From NCBI GenBank assembly GCA_947641735.1, contig CANRQR010000001.1, positions 1 to 64,000 on the forward strand: a DNA stretch of 64,000 nt, in the 5' to 3' direction. This stretch comes from an uncultured Lactobacillus sp. Its GTDB lineage: Bacteria > Bacillota > Bacilli > Lactobacillales > Lactobacillaceae. Below, one piece after another: positions 52,424 through 61,107 of the stretch (its first letter is position 1; each line of letters starts with the position of its first letter). A program made the position numbers and the translations under genes. The notes beneath the pieces are model-generated. The model was not told the DNA's origin. It saw only the letters and a program-made list of their open reading frames with translations, and did no database searches.

Positions 52424-52432
52424 TATTTAAGC

Positions 52433-52843
52433 TTAATTTTCTAATTCCACATAAGTTTTAATACTTTGTGACACTGTCTGATAAACTGTTGAAACATGTA
52501 AAGTGTGAGATAAGAAATCTTGCTTTTCTTCTTGAGACATAGAGCTATCAAAAGAAACTGAAATTAACATTTCACTAACAACGGATTTTCCATGGCCCAA
52601 TTTGGTAGTAATTGCTTGTGTTGTAACTTTGAAATTTTTTACATCTAAATGGTGGACATTTGCAATCATCCCTGCAGAAATTGAAATACAAGAATTAACT
52701 GCTCCTGCCAAATACTCTACTGGATTAGGAGCAACATTTTTACCACTAGCTGATTCATCAGCCATGAACTTATGCTTTTTAGTTCTATTTTCGATTTGCC
52801 AAGGAGTATCTGTTAACTCACTTTTTACTGTATATTTTGTCAT
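52433..52843 (-). CDS. OsmC/Ohr family protein
   Basis: A 136-aa OsmC-fold protein. The helix NPVEYLAGAVNSCISISAGM contains one of the two family cysteines; the second, usually in a VCPVS-like helix, is not visible, so peroxidase activity may be reduced. Family members reduce organic hydroperoxides. It lies 14 nt downstream of the OpuB-type permease gene and ends at its own terminator, so it is likely cotranscribed with the osmoprotectant transporter. Confidence 0.85.
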   Translation of the reverse strand: MTKYTVKSELTDTPWQIENRTKKHKFMADESASGKNVAPNPVEYLAGAVNSCISISAGMIANVHHLDVKNFKVTTQAITTKLGHGKSVVSEMLISVSFDSSMSQEEKQDFLSHTLHVSTVYQTVSQSIKTYVELEN

Positions 52844-52857
52844 AATTATACTCTTTT

Positions 52858-54405
52858 CTAAATTAATCCATGTTTTACTAAGTACTCATGAGCTACTTTA
52901 GCTGGTTTCTCATGCTCAACATTAACCTGATAATTCATTGCCTGCATTTCTTGAGTTGTAATTTTACCAGCCAATTTATTTAATGCTTTTACAATTTGTG
53001 GATTTCTTTCTGCAAACTTAGCTCGCATTAACGGGGCACCCTGATATGGCGGGAAGAATTTTTTATCATCATCTAGCATTACCAAGTTATACTTCTTAAT
53101 TTCTGCATCAGTTGTATAACCATCAACAACATTAGCTTGATTATTAGCAATTGCATGATAACGAATGCTCGATTCTGTACTCTTAATTGAAGCAAAATCT
53201 AGTTTATAAACATCCTTTAAACCTAGATAACCGTCTTTTAATGAAGTGAAGTCGGGATCAAATGCAGCATGAACTTTTTTATTTACTCGATTTAAATCAC
53301 TCATCTTAGTTAGGTGATTATCTTTTGCAAACTTCTGAGTTGTAGCTAAAGCATAGCCATTTTGATATGTCATTGGCTTTAAGTACTCCATATCAAATTG
53401 ACTCTTTAAATCACTTCGAGCTTCTGCATAAACCTGATTTGGATCATTTCCAGTCTTCTTACCCGTTTTAACTAGAGTCTGCAAAACTGTTCCAGTAAAT
53501 TCTGGATAAATATCTATCTTGTCTGCCTGGAGAGCTTTAAATAAAAATGTCGTGCCACCAAAGTTAGGTTTCAAAACAACTTTAGTATTTGGATCATTCT
53601 TTTCAATTAATTCCTTATACATATTAATCAAAATTGCAGGTTCAGATCCCATTTTGCCGGCAATCGTAATAGTTTGCTTAGGTTCAGCAACATTCGTGGA
53701 ACTAGTAGTAAAGTGTGAATATAAACTGCTTCCACCCCAAATTAACAAGCAGAGAGCGATCACCGCACTTCCCCACTTTAAGCGTTTATTGTTTTTTGAA
53801 ATAAACTTCAAAATCCCACTAAATACTAATGCTAATAAGGCAGACAAAATTGCACCCATTAAAACTTCAGTATTATTATTTGAATTAATACCTACATAAA
53901 TATAAGTACCTAGTCCGCCTCCACCAATTAAGGCTGCTAGAGTAGCTGTCCCAATAATCATTACAAGGGCAATTCTAATCCCAGCAAAGATCATCGGCAT
54001 AGCCAGCGGAATTTCTAAACGTTGTAGTTTCTTCCATTTAGTTAAGCCAAAAGCAGTAGCTGCTTCCTCTAAATTTTCTGGAATCTCAGTCAATCCAGAA
54101 TAAGTATTTTGAAAAATCGGCATAATCGCATATAAGACTAGCGCAATAATTGCTGGAACTGTCCCAATTCCAACAAACGGTAACAACAAACCTAAAACAG
54201 CCAAGCTAGGAATTGTTTGAATGATTCCTGCTACCTGTAGAGTAAACTCTGCTGCCTTTTTATGTCCTTTCAAAATAAAGGCCAATGGAATGGCAATTAC
54301 CATTGCAATTAATAAAGCAATAAGTGAAATCTTAATATGAACAAGCGTTGTAGCCCAAATTTGATCATGTTCAGTTAATAACATCTGCCATAAAGATTTA
54401 ATCAT
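52858..54405 (-). CDS. Osmoprotectant ABC transporter permease-substrate binding fusion (OpuB/OpuC type)
   Basis: A 515-aa fused protein. The N-terminal permease (about 1-225) has six helices and the EAA-like loop ENLEEAATAFGLTKWKKLQRLEIPLAMP. A linker helix leads to a C-terminal substrate-binding domain (from about 245) starting TITIAGKMGSEPAILINMYKE, with PNFGGTTFLFKALQADKIDIYPEFTGT typical of quaternary amine binding. Likely substrates are glycine betaine, carnitine or choline. The ATG overlaps the ATPase stop by 8 nt. Confidence 0.93.
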   Translation of the reverse strand: MIKSLWQMLLTEHDQIWATTLVHIKISLIALLIAMVIAIPLAFILKGHKKAAEFTLQVAGIIQTIPSLAVLGLLLPFVGIGTVPAIIALVLYAIMPIFQNTYSGLTEIPENLEEAATAFGLTKWKKLQRLEIPLAMPMIFAGIRIALVMIIGTATLAALIGGGGLGTYIYVGINSNNNTEVLMGAILSALLALVFSGILKFISKNNKRLKWGSAVIALCLLIWGGSSLYSHFTTSSTNVAEPKQTITIAGKMGSEPAILINMYKELIEKNDPNTKVVLKPNFGGTTFLFKALQADKIDIYPEFTGTVLQTLVKTGKKTGNDPNQVYAEARSDLKSQFDMEYLKPMTYQNGYALATTQKFAKDNHLTKMSDLNRVNKKVHAAFDPDFTSLKDGYLGLKDVYKLDFASIKSTESSIRYHAIANNQANVVDGYTTDAEIKKYNLVMLDDDKKFFPPYQGAPLMRAKFAERNPQIVKALNKLAGKITTQEMQAMNYQVNVEHEKPAKVAHEYLVKHGLI

Positions 54406-55360
54406 GTCCAGCCACCCACTTTAAAAAGAAATTCCAAACTCGTTTTGGCTCAATTAAAAAATTGCCGAATTCAGTTTCTGCAATAAATAAGGCATCGGGA
54501 TGATTTGAACAATCTTTAATTAGATCTTCTACACTATCTACGTGATAACGAACTAAGGTGTCAACTTTCGGATAAAACCGAGGATCAACTCCCAGCTCAC
54601 TCTTGAGCAAAGTTTCAAGATCAAGCTTTTGATTAATTCGATTTCCGGCAAAAAATTGTTGAACAAATTTGGTAGCTGGATGACGTAGAATTTCTCTAGG
54701 CTTTCCTACTTGCTCTAATACGCCATCATGCAAAACACCAATTGTATTGCCTAGTCGAATTGCCTCTTGCATATCATGAGTTACAAACATTACTGTCTTG
54801 TTAAACTGCTCATGAAGATTCATTAATAAATCTTGCAATTGTTTTCTTACAACCGGATCAAGAGCGGAAAATGGTTCATCCATTAAAACAACTTCTGGGT
54901 CAGCTGCTAAAGAGCGAACAATTCCAACTCTCTGTTGCTCTCCACCAGATAATTCATTTGGCAGGCGATCACAATATAACTTAGGATCTAAATCAACAGA
55001 TTTTAATAATTGTTCTTGTTTCTGACGTCGTTCTTTTCGACTTACGCCCTCTTGTTCTAAGACAATAGTAATATTTTCACCAACCGTTAAATTTGGAAAT
55101 AAACTAGCAGTTTGCAAAACATAGCCAGTTTTTTCTCTTAATTTGCGCAAATTATATTCTTTTATTGATTTATCATTGAGAAAAATTTTCCCTTTTGTCG
55201 GTTCAATGAGTCGATTAAACATCTTTAATAAAGTTGTTTTTCCACTTCCACTAGGACCAACTAAAACAAAAATATCTCCTTTTTTCACTGTAAAAGAAAC
55301 ATCTTTTAAAATTTCATGATCTTGATATTTCTTTGAAACATTCTTATATTCAATCATCAT
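54398..55360 (-). CDS. Osmoprotectant ABC transporter ATP-binding protein
   Basis: A 320-aa ABC ATPase: Walker A GPSGSGKTTLLKM, signature ELSGGEQQR, Walker B VVLMDEPFSALD and the switch His in FVTHDMQEA. The extension after about residue 240 is too short and different for two full CBS domains, but may be a degenerate regulatory part. It is the first gene of the transporter operon with the permease-binding fusion. The start may be the second ATG (55357); both are possible. Confidence 0.93.
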   Translation of the reverse strand: MMIEYKNVSKKYQDHEILKDVSFTVKKGDIFVLVGPSGSGKTTLLKMFNRLIEPTKGKIFLNDKSIKEYNLRKLREKTGYVLQTASLFPNLTVGENITIVLEQEGVSRKERRQKQEQLLKSVDLDPKLYCDRLPNELSGGEQQRVGIVRSLAADPEVVLMDEPFSALDPVVRKQLQDLLMNLHEQFNKTVMFVTHDMQEAIRLGNTIGVLHDGVLEQVGKPREILRHPATKFVQQFFAGNRINQKLDLETLLKSELGVDPRFYPKVDTLVRYHVDSVEDLIKDCSNHPDALFIAETEFGNFLIEPKRVWNFFLKWVAGHD

Positions 55361-55435
55361 TTTACCCTTATAATAAAGAATTATTTATATTTTCTCACTT
55401 TTTATAAGAAGTTGGCAAAAAGATTACACTTTTTT

Positions 55436-55470
55436 ACTAAAAAAGAAGTTATCAATATGATAACTTCCCT
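55436..55470 (-). terminator. Terminator between galU and the OpuB operon
   Basis: GGGAAGTTATC / GATAACTTC hairpin with an ATAT-type loop followed by TTTTTTAG on the minus strand, downstream of galU. Confidence 0.88.
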
Positions 55471-55491
55471 ATAGTTTCTATCTAATTAGAA

Positions 55492-56400
55492 TTATTTTTT
55501 CTTATTAGTATTTTTATCTTCATTTTGTAATTTTTGACCCATTGCAATGATGTACTTACGTAAATCATCTTTAATTTGTGGGTGAGATAAACCATATTCA
55601 ATTGATGTTTCAAGGTAACATTCCTTGTTACCAACATCGTGACGTTCACCGTTAAATACGTGAGCAAATACTCGTTGAGTCTTATTCATAGTATCAATAG
55701 CGTCAGTTAATTGAATTTCGCCACCACGACCAGGTTTTTGATGTGCTAAAATATCAAAGATTTCTGGAGTTAATAAGTAACGACCAATGATTGCGTAATC
55801 ACTAGGAGCTTTATCAACGTCTGGCTTTTCAACAAAAGCTTTAACATTAATCAAGCCTGGTTCAATTTCGTTATCTGGATCAATAACACCATACTTAGAA
55901 ACTTCTTCGTGTGGTACAGGCATTACAGCAATAGTTGATGCATGAGTCTTATCATAACGATCAATCAATTGCTTAGTTAGTGGAACTTTGTCGTCCATTA
56001 AGTCGTCACCAAGCATTACAGCAAATGGTTCATCCCCAACGAAGCTACGAGCTCTTAAAATCGCATCTCCTAAACCAGCTGGGTGTGGTTGACGAGTGTA
56101 GTAAAGGTTAACACCTAAATTAGTAATTGATTGGGTCAAGTGTAAAAGCTCAGTCTTACCCTTTTCTTCCAAATCTTGCTCTAGTTCTGGGTTAGCGTCG
56201 AAGTGGTCTTCAATTGAGCGCTTGTTCTTACCAGTAATAATCAAGATATCTTCAATTCCTGATTTTTTGGCTTCTTCTACGATAAATTGAATTGTTGGTT
56301 TATCAACAATTGGTACCATTTCCTTAGGCATAGCCTTAGTTGCAGGTAAAAATCTAGTACCTAATCCAGCTGCTGGAATAACTGCTTTTCTTACTTTCAT
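55492..56400 (-). CDS. galU: UTP-glucose-1-phosphate uridylyltransferase
   Basis: A 302-aa nucleotidyltransferase making UDP-glucose for glycolipid, galactose and polysaccharide synthesis. It opens [24 protein letters not shown] with the GLGTRFLP nucleotide loop and catalytic Lys; [17 protein letters not shown] and VKAFVEKP follow, and the GERHDVGNK segment binds sugar. A GAGGAG-type site precedes the ATG. Confidence 0.97.
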   Translation of the reverse strand: MKVRKAVIPAAGLGTRFLPATKAMPKEMVPIVDKPTIQFIVEEAKKSGIEDILIITGKNKRSIEDHFDANPELEQDLEEKGKTELLHLTQSITNLGVNLYYTRQPHPAGLGDAILRARSFVGDEPFAVMLGDDLMDDKVPLTKQLIDRYDKTHASTIAVMPVPHEEVSKYGVIDPDNEIEPGLINVKAFVEKPDVDKAPSDYAIIGRYLLTPEIFDILAHQKPGRGGEIQLTDAIDTMNKTQRVFAHVFNGERHDVGNKECYLETSIEYGLSHPQIKDDLRKYIIAMGQKLQNEDKNTNKKK

Positions 56401-56458
56401 TTTATTCTCCTCACAAAAATAAGCTTTCCATAATGTATTTTACCAAACTTACGTCAAC

Positions 56459-57382
56459 TTATTTAGGTAATTCTTTATTTTTTCTAAAAATTCTCAAAAT
56501 CGGGCTTTGACTGTATTCAATCTTCCTACCTTTTAGTTCATCTCCTGCTGCATTAATACAAATACCAAGCAATAATAAGAATGAACCTACGTTAAGCCAA
56601 AGCATAAAGATAATGAATGAGCCTACAATCCCGTAATTCTCCCAGCGTGTCCCAAATTGTCTTAAGTATAAACCAAAGAAATATGATAAGGCACTCCAGC
56701 TTATTACAGTAAACCATACTCCTGGCCAAACCACACGTTTTTGAACTCGAATATTTGGAATTACATAATTAATGTACAAATTCACTATCACTGTCATTAA
56801 AATTATGATCGGCCAACGATAATTTTCTAATTTATAAACCCACCATAAGGATAGATTAAAAATTGGAGCCAAAAATTCCATAATTTGTCTACCAACTGTG
56901 AAAATGAAAATTATTACTGAAAATCCAACTACTAAAATTACTGATAAAGCAAAAGTAAAAGTTCTGGCCAGTAAATAATTCCACCATGATTTTCCTTTTT
57001 CTTGCTTATCAACACCGTAAATTTTATTTGCGGCCAAGCGAATCGAATTAACCAAACAACCCAATGACCAAATTGCAACTACAATACCCAAAGAAATAAA
57101 TCCGCTTGAATGCTTCTTCAATAAGGCATTAATAATCGGCATAACTAAGCTTGAAACTTGACTTGGAAAAATCAATTCTAAATAGCGAGCAATTGGCTTG
57201 GTATCAATACTAAATAAAGGTAAAACATTTCCAATAATAATTATGATTGGAAAAATACTTAACAATACATAATAAGCAATAATGATGGAATTTTGGTTTA
57301 TTTCACCCTGGCTAATATATTTTGATAGTAATTGAATAAAATTTGCTGTACGGTTCCTAGTCTGATTGAGAAAAGATTTCAT
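56459..57382 (-). CDS. YihY/virulence factor BrkB family membrane protein
   Basis: A 307-aa membrane protein with about six helices. The family features are visible: N-terminal cytoplasmic stretch, IIAYYVLLSIFPIIIIIGNVLPL, GIVVAIWSLGCLVNSIRLAANKIYG, then the terminal YGIVGSFIIFMLWLNVGSFLLLLG with a cytoplasmic basic end. It was once named RNase BN, incorrectly. Function unclear. It lies 15 nt downstream of map and upstream of galU. Confidence 0.92.
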   Translation of the reverse strand: MKSFLNQTRNRTANFIQLLSKYISQGEINQNSIIIAYYVLLSIFPIIIIIGNVLPLFSIDTKPIARYLELIFPSQVSSLVMPIINALLKKHSSGFISLGIVVAIWSLGCLVNSIRLAANKIYGVDKQEKGKSWWNYLLARTFTFALSVILVVGFSVIIFIFTVGRQIMEFLAPIFNLSLWWVYKLENYRWPIIILMTVIVNLYINYVIPNIRVQKRVVWPGVWFTVISWSALSYFFGLYLRQFGTRWENYGIVGSFIIFMLWLNVGSFLLLLGICINAAGDELKGRKIEYSQSPILRIFRKNKELPK

Positions 57383-57397
57383 AAAATATTTTACTTA

Positions 57398-58222
57398 TTA
57401 ATCTTCATCTAAAAAATGAGGAAGATACTTTTCGTAGCCATCATATGGCTTTTGCAAAGTCAAAATCTTTGGACCATCTGGAGTGATAGCAAAAGTATGT
57501 TCAAATTGAGCTGACTTTGAACCATCTGGGGTTGCATAGTAAACCCAATCATCGTTAGGATCAGAAACAGTCTTTTGTTCAATTCTCCAATCACCACCAG
57601 CTTCGACCATGGGTTCAACAGTAATTGTCATACCTTCACGTAAACGTAAACCGTGACCAGCCTTACCCCAGTGAGGCACTTCTGGGTCTTCATGAATAGA
57701 TGGTTGAATTCCGTGACCAACTAATTCACGAACGTCTCCGTAGCCATTTTCATTTTCAACGTAGTTTTGAATAACGCTACCAATATCACCAATACGATTA
57801 CCAACTACAGCTTGGTCAATTCCCATGTACATTGCCTTTTTGGTAACATCCATTAACTTTTGATCTTCGGCAGAAATTTTACCAACACCATAAGTAGTGC
57901 AGGAGTCAGTTTCATAACCATCAACGTTACAAGTTACGTCAACGCTGACTAAGTCGCCTTCCTTTAAGATCTTATCTTTTCTCGGAATCGCATGGGCAAT
58001 TTCATCATTTACACTAATACAAGTACCATATTTGTATCCTTCAAAACCTTGTTCTGAAAGACGACCACCATGTTTTTTCATAAAATCTTGAGCAAATTCT
58101 TCGATTTCCCAAGTAGAAATTCCAGGCCTAATAACATCACGTAAGCCTTCAAACATTGCTGCTAAAACGCGACCTGATTTTTGCATACCCTGAAGTTCAC
58201 GTTTTGACTTAATTGTTATCAT
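57398..58222 (-). CDS. map: Methionine aminopeptidase type I
   Basis: A 274-aa M24 enzyme removing N-terminal Met from new proteins. Metal ligands are the Asps in VSVDVTCNVDGYETDSC, His in ELVGHGI, Glu in TVEPM and Glu in FEHTFAI. The length exceeds the usual 250 by a C-terminal extension (LQKPYDGYEKYLPHF), common in lactobacilli. A GGAGAT site precedes the ATG. Confidence 0.96.
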   Translation of the reverse strand: MITIKSKRELQGMQKSGRVLAAMFEGLRDVIRPGISTWEIEEFAQDFMKKHGGRLSEQGFEGYKYGTCISVNDEIAHAIPRKDKILKEGDLVSVDVTCNVDGYETDSCTTYGVGKISAEDQKLMDVTKKAMYMGIDQAVVGNRIGDIGSVIQNYVENENGYGDVRELVGHGIQPSIHEDPEVPHWGKAGHGLRLREGMTITVEPMVEAGGDWRIEQKTVSDPNDDWVYYATPDGSKSAQFEHTFAITPDGPKILTLQKPYDGYEKYLPHFLDED

Positions 58223-58289
58223 TAAAAAATCTCCTTTTTTAATATTTATATACTATTAGCATACCTTAAATAGACATAATTTAGTAGTC

Positions 58290-58304
58290 ATTGAGAAAGT
58301 CTCA
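58290..58304. promoter_or_regulatory. Short palindrome in the map/flavodoxin gap
   Basis: TTGAGA-AAG-TCTCAA, a perfect 6-bp inverted repeat with 3-bp centre, lies between the divergent map and flavodoxin genes, about 45 bp upstream of the flavodoxin promoter. It could be an operator or a small hairpin. Confidence 0.3.
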
Positions 58305-58346
58305 ACCATTCATTATAAAGCTTTTCTTAAATAATTTCTCTTAAGA

Positions 58347-58377
58347 TTTACAATCTACCCATCTTCTTTAGTATAAT
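58347..58377 (+). promoter_or_regulatory. Candidate flavodoxin promoter
   Basis: A perfect TATAAT (58372-58377) is preceded by TTTACA (58347-58352), a spacing of 19 bp or 18 bp if TTACAA is used. It lies 33 bp upstream of the flavodoxin ATG. Confidence 0.5.
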
Positions 58378-58409
58378 AGGAGAAAATGTTATAGAAAGAA
58401 GTTTTTTAC

Positions 58410-58856
58410 ATGAAAGCACAGATTGTCTTTGCCAGTATGACTGGTAATGATGAAGATATGGCAGAAATTTTAGAAGAGAATTTACAAGATGCAGGTTTTG
58501 ACGTAGAAAATATTGACGTTAGTTTTGCAGATGCTTCTTCTTATCTTGATGCTGATCTTTGCGTAATGGTTACTTATACTTACGGCGAAGGTGTGATGAC
58601 TGATGAATTAAAAGACTTTTATGACCAATTAGTTACTCTCGACTTATCGGGTAAAAAATTCGCCGTTATGGGGTCTGGAGACAAAACATACAAAGATCAT
58701 TATTGTGAAAACGTAGATGACTTTGAAAAGGCATTTATTAAGTGTGGCGCAGTTGAAGTAGCAAAACCAGTTAAAATCGAAAACGCTGTTGATGACGAAG
58801 ATATTGATTTAATTGATCAAGCTACTGAAGAAATAGTCGAGGCATTTAATGACTAA
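58410..58856 (+). CDS. Flavodoxin
   Basis: A 148-aa FMN-binding electron carrier. The phosphate-binding loop FASMTGNDEDMAEIL, the YTYGEGVMTDELKDFYDQL segment and VMGSGDKTYKDHYCENVDDFEKAF isoalloxazine loop are characteristic. It probably serves as an electron donor, for example to nitro or ribonucleotide reductases; no partner is encoded nearby. The final codons overlap the GtrA gene by 8 nt. Confidence 0.95.
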   Translation: MKAQIVFASMTGNDEDMAEILEENLQDAGFDVENIDVSFADASSYLDADLCVMVTYTYGEGVMTDELKDFYDQLVTLDLSGKKFAVMGSGDKTYKDHYCENVDDFEKAFIKCGAVEVAKPVKIENAVDDEDIDLIDQATEEIVEAFND

Positions 58857-59358
58857 AAATCATCATAAAAGAAGGGGGCAAAAGATTACCCAAGTCCAGT
58901 TACGAGAGCTTGGAAGTAAGCTTGTTGTCAGGCACCGAAACTTTTATGTTTACGTTATCTTTGGCTTCTTAGCAGCAGTTATCAATATTGTCTGCTTTCT
59001 TTTATTTCACAATGCTTGGAAAATTCCAGTAATTTATGCCAACACAATTGCATTTATCATTTCCAACTTGGCCTCTTTTTCTTTTAATAAGCATGGCGTA
59101 TTTATTCAAAATGTAGATAAAAAGCACGGCGTTGTCTACCAACTATGCTTATTTTTCATTTATCGGATAATCAGCCTGATTCCAGATAACTTAATTATGC
59201 TAGTTGGAATTTCGTGGTTACATTGGAATTCACTTTTCGTAAAAGTAATTGATCAAATCCTAGTAGGTATTTTCAATTACTTAACTACTAAATCGATTTT
59301 TCTTAATACTAGTAATAAATTTGCTAAAAAATTTAAAGATCATTTCAATAAAAGATAA
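58849..59358 (+). CDS. GtrA family membrane protein
   Basis: A 169-aa protein with four helices (about 42-60, 63-80, 99-117, 124-145). The family pattern FYVYVIFGFLAAVINIVCFLLF, NTIAFIISNLASFSFNKHGVF and NYLTTKSIFL is clear. GtrA proteins act in polyprenyl-linked sugar flipping and teichoic acid or glycan decoration. The N-terminus is basic. It overlaps the flavodoxin gene by 8 nt, so the two form an operon, although the functional link is unclear. Confidence 0.93.
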   Translation: MTKNHHKRRGQKITQVQLRELGSKLVVRHRNFYVYVIFGFLAAVINIVCFLLFHNAWKIPVIYANTIAFIISNLASFSFNKHGVFIQNVDKKHGVVYQLCLFFIYRIISLIPDNLIMLVGISWLHWNSLFVKVIDQILVGIFNYLTTKSIFLNTSNKFAKKFKDHFNKR

Positions 59359-59362
59359 TCAT

Positions 59363-59402
59363 ATAAAAACTCCAGATATTACACAGTATCTGGAGTTTTA
59401 CT
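59363..59402. terminator. Bidirectional terminator between gtrA and wecB
   Basis: AAAACTCCAGATA / TATCTGGAGTTTT with an 8-base loop and T runs on both strands, between convergent genes. Confidence 0.92.
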
Positions 59403-60545
59403 TTATTTAAAATCTGCTGGTTTTTGATTATTTTCTTTATCAAAATAATAAGCAATTGCATCCATAATTCGATCAGAAGCCTTGCCATCGCCATAAGGAT
59501 TTTTGGCATTAGCCATTTTACTATAAGCATTTTTATCTTCAAGTAACCTCATCATCTCATCATGAACCTTATCTACTTCAGTTCCGACAAGTTTCAGGGT
59601 ACCAGCTTTAACACCTTCTGGTCGCTCAGTTGTATCACGCAACACTAATACAGGCTTTCCAAGAGAAGGTGCTTCTTCTTGCACGCCACCTGAATCAGTC
59701 ATAATGAAATAGCTTCTTTTAGCTAAATTGTGAAAATCAACTACATCGAGAGGCTTAATCAAGTGGATACGTGAATCCCCACCAAGTACTTCATTTGCCA
59801 CCTCTTGGACTCGTGGAGACAAGTGAACAGGATAGATAATTTCTACATCTTGATAATTATCTACAACCTGCTTCATTACCTTAAACACGCGCCTCATCGG
59901 TTCTCCCTGATTTTCTCTACGGTGCATAGTAACTAATATCACTTTATTACCCGGCGTAATTTCGTCAAGAACATCATGATGATAATCCTTTTTTACAGTT
60001 TGTTTTAAGGCATCAATAGCAGTATTACCAGTAACATAAATATTTTTGGAAGAATGATTTTCTTTTATTAAATTATTCCTACTTAACTCAGTTGGTGCAA
60101 AATACAGGTCAGCTAAGTCATCTGTCATTTGACGATTCATTTCTTCTGGAAATGGAGAATATTTATTCCAAGTTCTAAGACCTGCTTCCACATGTCCTAA
60201 AGTTATTTGCTCATAAAAAGATGCTAGTCCTGCTGCAAAACTAGTAGTAGTATCTCCATGGACTAAAACAATATCGGGATTTTCCTCTTTAATTACCTGA
60301 GCCATATTGATCATTACTTTTGAAGTAATATCTTCTAAACTTTGATTTTTATGCATGATATTAAAATCATAATTAGGTTTAATTTTAAAAATATCTAAAA
60401 CTTGATCCAGCATCTCGCGGTGTTGCGCACTGACTACCGTTACTTCATCAAAGCGTTCATCCTGTTTCAATTTTAGTACTAAAGGTGCCATTTTAATTGC
60501 TTCTGGTCGAGTACCAAAAACTGTCATTACTTTTATTTTTTTCAT
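59403..60545 (-). CDS. wecB: UDP-N-acetylglucosamine 2-epimerase (non-hydrolysing)
   Basis: A 380-aa GT-B-fold enzyme interconverting UDP-GlcNAc and UDP-ManNAc, used for teichoic acid linkage units. Motifs FGTRPEAIKMAPL, VHGDTTTSFAA, HVEAGLRTWNKYSPFPEEMNRQ, VTMHRREN and DSGGVQEEAPSLGKPVLVLR are intact. It is a single gene, apparently monocistronic. Confidence 0.96.
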   Translation of the reverse strand: MKKIKVMTVFGTRPEAIKMAPLVLKLKQDERFDEVTVVSAQHREMLDQVLDIFKIKPNYDFNIMHKNQSLEDITSKVMINMAQVIKEENPDIVLVHGDTTTSFAAGLASFYEQITLGHVEAGLRTWNKYSPFPEEMNRQMTDDLADLYFAPTELSRNNLIKENHSSKNIYVTGNTAIDALKQTVKKDYHHDVLDEITPGNKVILVTMHRRENQGEPMRRVFKVMKQVVDNYQDVEIIYPVHLSPRVQEVANEVLGGDSRIHLIKPLDVVDFHNLAKRSYFIMTDSGGVQEEAPSLGKPVLVLRDTTERPEGVKAGTLKLVGTEVDKVHDEMMRLLEDKNAYSKMANAKNPYGDGKASDRIMDAIAYYFDKENNQKPADFK

Positions 60546-60647
60546 AGCATTATTTTCCTATTCTTCTTCGCTTATTATACTATATCTTAATTCAATTTTC
60601 TTTGGTACTATCTCTCTAATTACTTTATACTTAACTATATAACGAAA

Positions 60648-60845
60648 GTGAAATACATTATGTTTAGTTTTTTATCTTTAGCAGCAATTTTAATTACTAT
60701 TATCATATTTTGTCTTGTCTTTCTATTAGGTAATTCCTATCCCAAAAAGACTAAGCATATTTTAATCAGTATTATTGCAATTTTACTAATCATTTTTCTT
60801 TGGGTGGTTTTAGAATTATTTATTAATCCATTGAAATATGTTTAA
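60648..60845 (+). CDS. Small two-helix membrane protein
   Basis: A 65-aa hydrophobic protein with helices of about residues 5-28 and 39-58 and a KKTK loop between. Start choice is open: the GTG at 60648 or the ATG at 60660, both with weak ribosome sites. The ORF ends just before a strong hairpin terminator, supporting that it is a real, short transcription unit. I do not recognise a family. Confidence 0.55.
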   Translation: MKYIMFSFLSLAAILITIIIFCLVFLLGNSYPKKTKHILISIIAILLIIFLWVVLELFINPLKYV

Positions 60846-60856
60846 TATCAAATTAA

Positions 60857-60897
60857 AAGCATTACCTTGTGAGTTAATCAGGTAATGCTTTTTTAAT
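60857..60897 (+). terminator. Terminator of the small membrane protein gene
   Basis: AAAGCATTACC / GGTAATGCTTTTTTA, a strong hairpin with T run, 12 bp after the 65-aa ORF stop. Confidence 0.9.
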
Positions 60898-60916
60898 ACT
60901 TAAAATATCACGTGGA

Positions 60917-60936
60917 GGGGTCATTTGGGGACAAAT
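60917..60936 (+). repeat. Copy 2 of the twin GGGGTCATTTGGGG repeat beside tRNA-Arg
   Basis: GGGGTCATTTGGGG (60917-60930) followed by ACAAAT. It is nearly identical to 42112-42132 and lies 48 bp beyond the 3' end of tRNA-Arg(CCT). It would read GHLGTN on the + strand. Confidence 0.6.
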
Positions 60937-60984
60937 TCAATTTTTGCTTATTTTTAATGTCCCACAAATGGCTCTATATCAATA

Positions 60985-61057
60985 TGACCCCGGTGAGATT
61001 CGAACTCACCTCTACGGTTTAGGAGACCATTGTTCTATCCAGATGAACTACGGGGTC
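60985..61057 (-). tRNA. tRNA-Arg (anticodon CCT)
   Basis: The minus strand forms a 73-nt tRNA: acceptor GACCCCG / CGGGGTC with discriminator A, D arm GTTC/GAAC, anticodon loop TCTCCTAA with anticodon CCT, and a GTTCGAATC T loop. CCA is not encoded. tRNA-Arg(CCT) is a frequent integration site for mobile elements. Confidence 0.95.
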
Positions 61058-61107
61058 GAAACCAGTTTCTACTTTACCATAAAAACTGATTTTTAACTAT
61101 TAAAAAT

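Noticed and set aside
53519..53899. 126-aa + ORF antisense to the osmoprotectant permease fusion
   Set aside because: It is a shadow frame of a clearly real gene.
55482..55667. 61-aa ORF overlapping the galU end
   Set aside because: It lies in another frame of galU and its terminator and has no initiation signal.
59345..59542. 65-aa ORF at the wecB end
   Set aside because: It overlaps the wecB coding frame and the bidirectional terminator.
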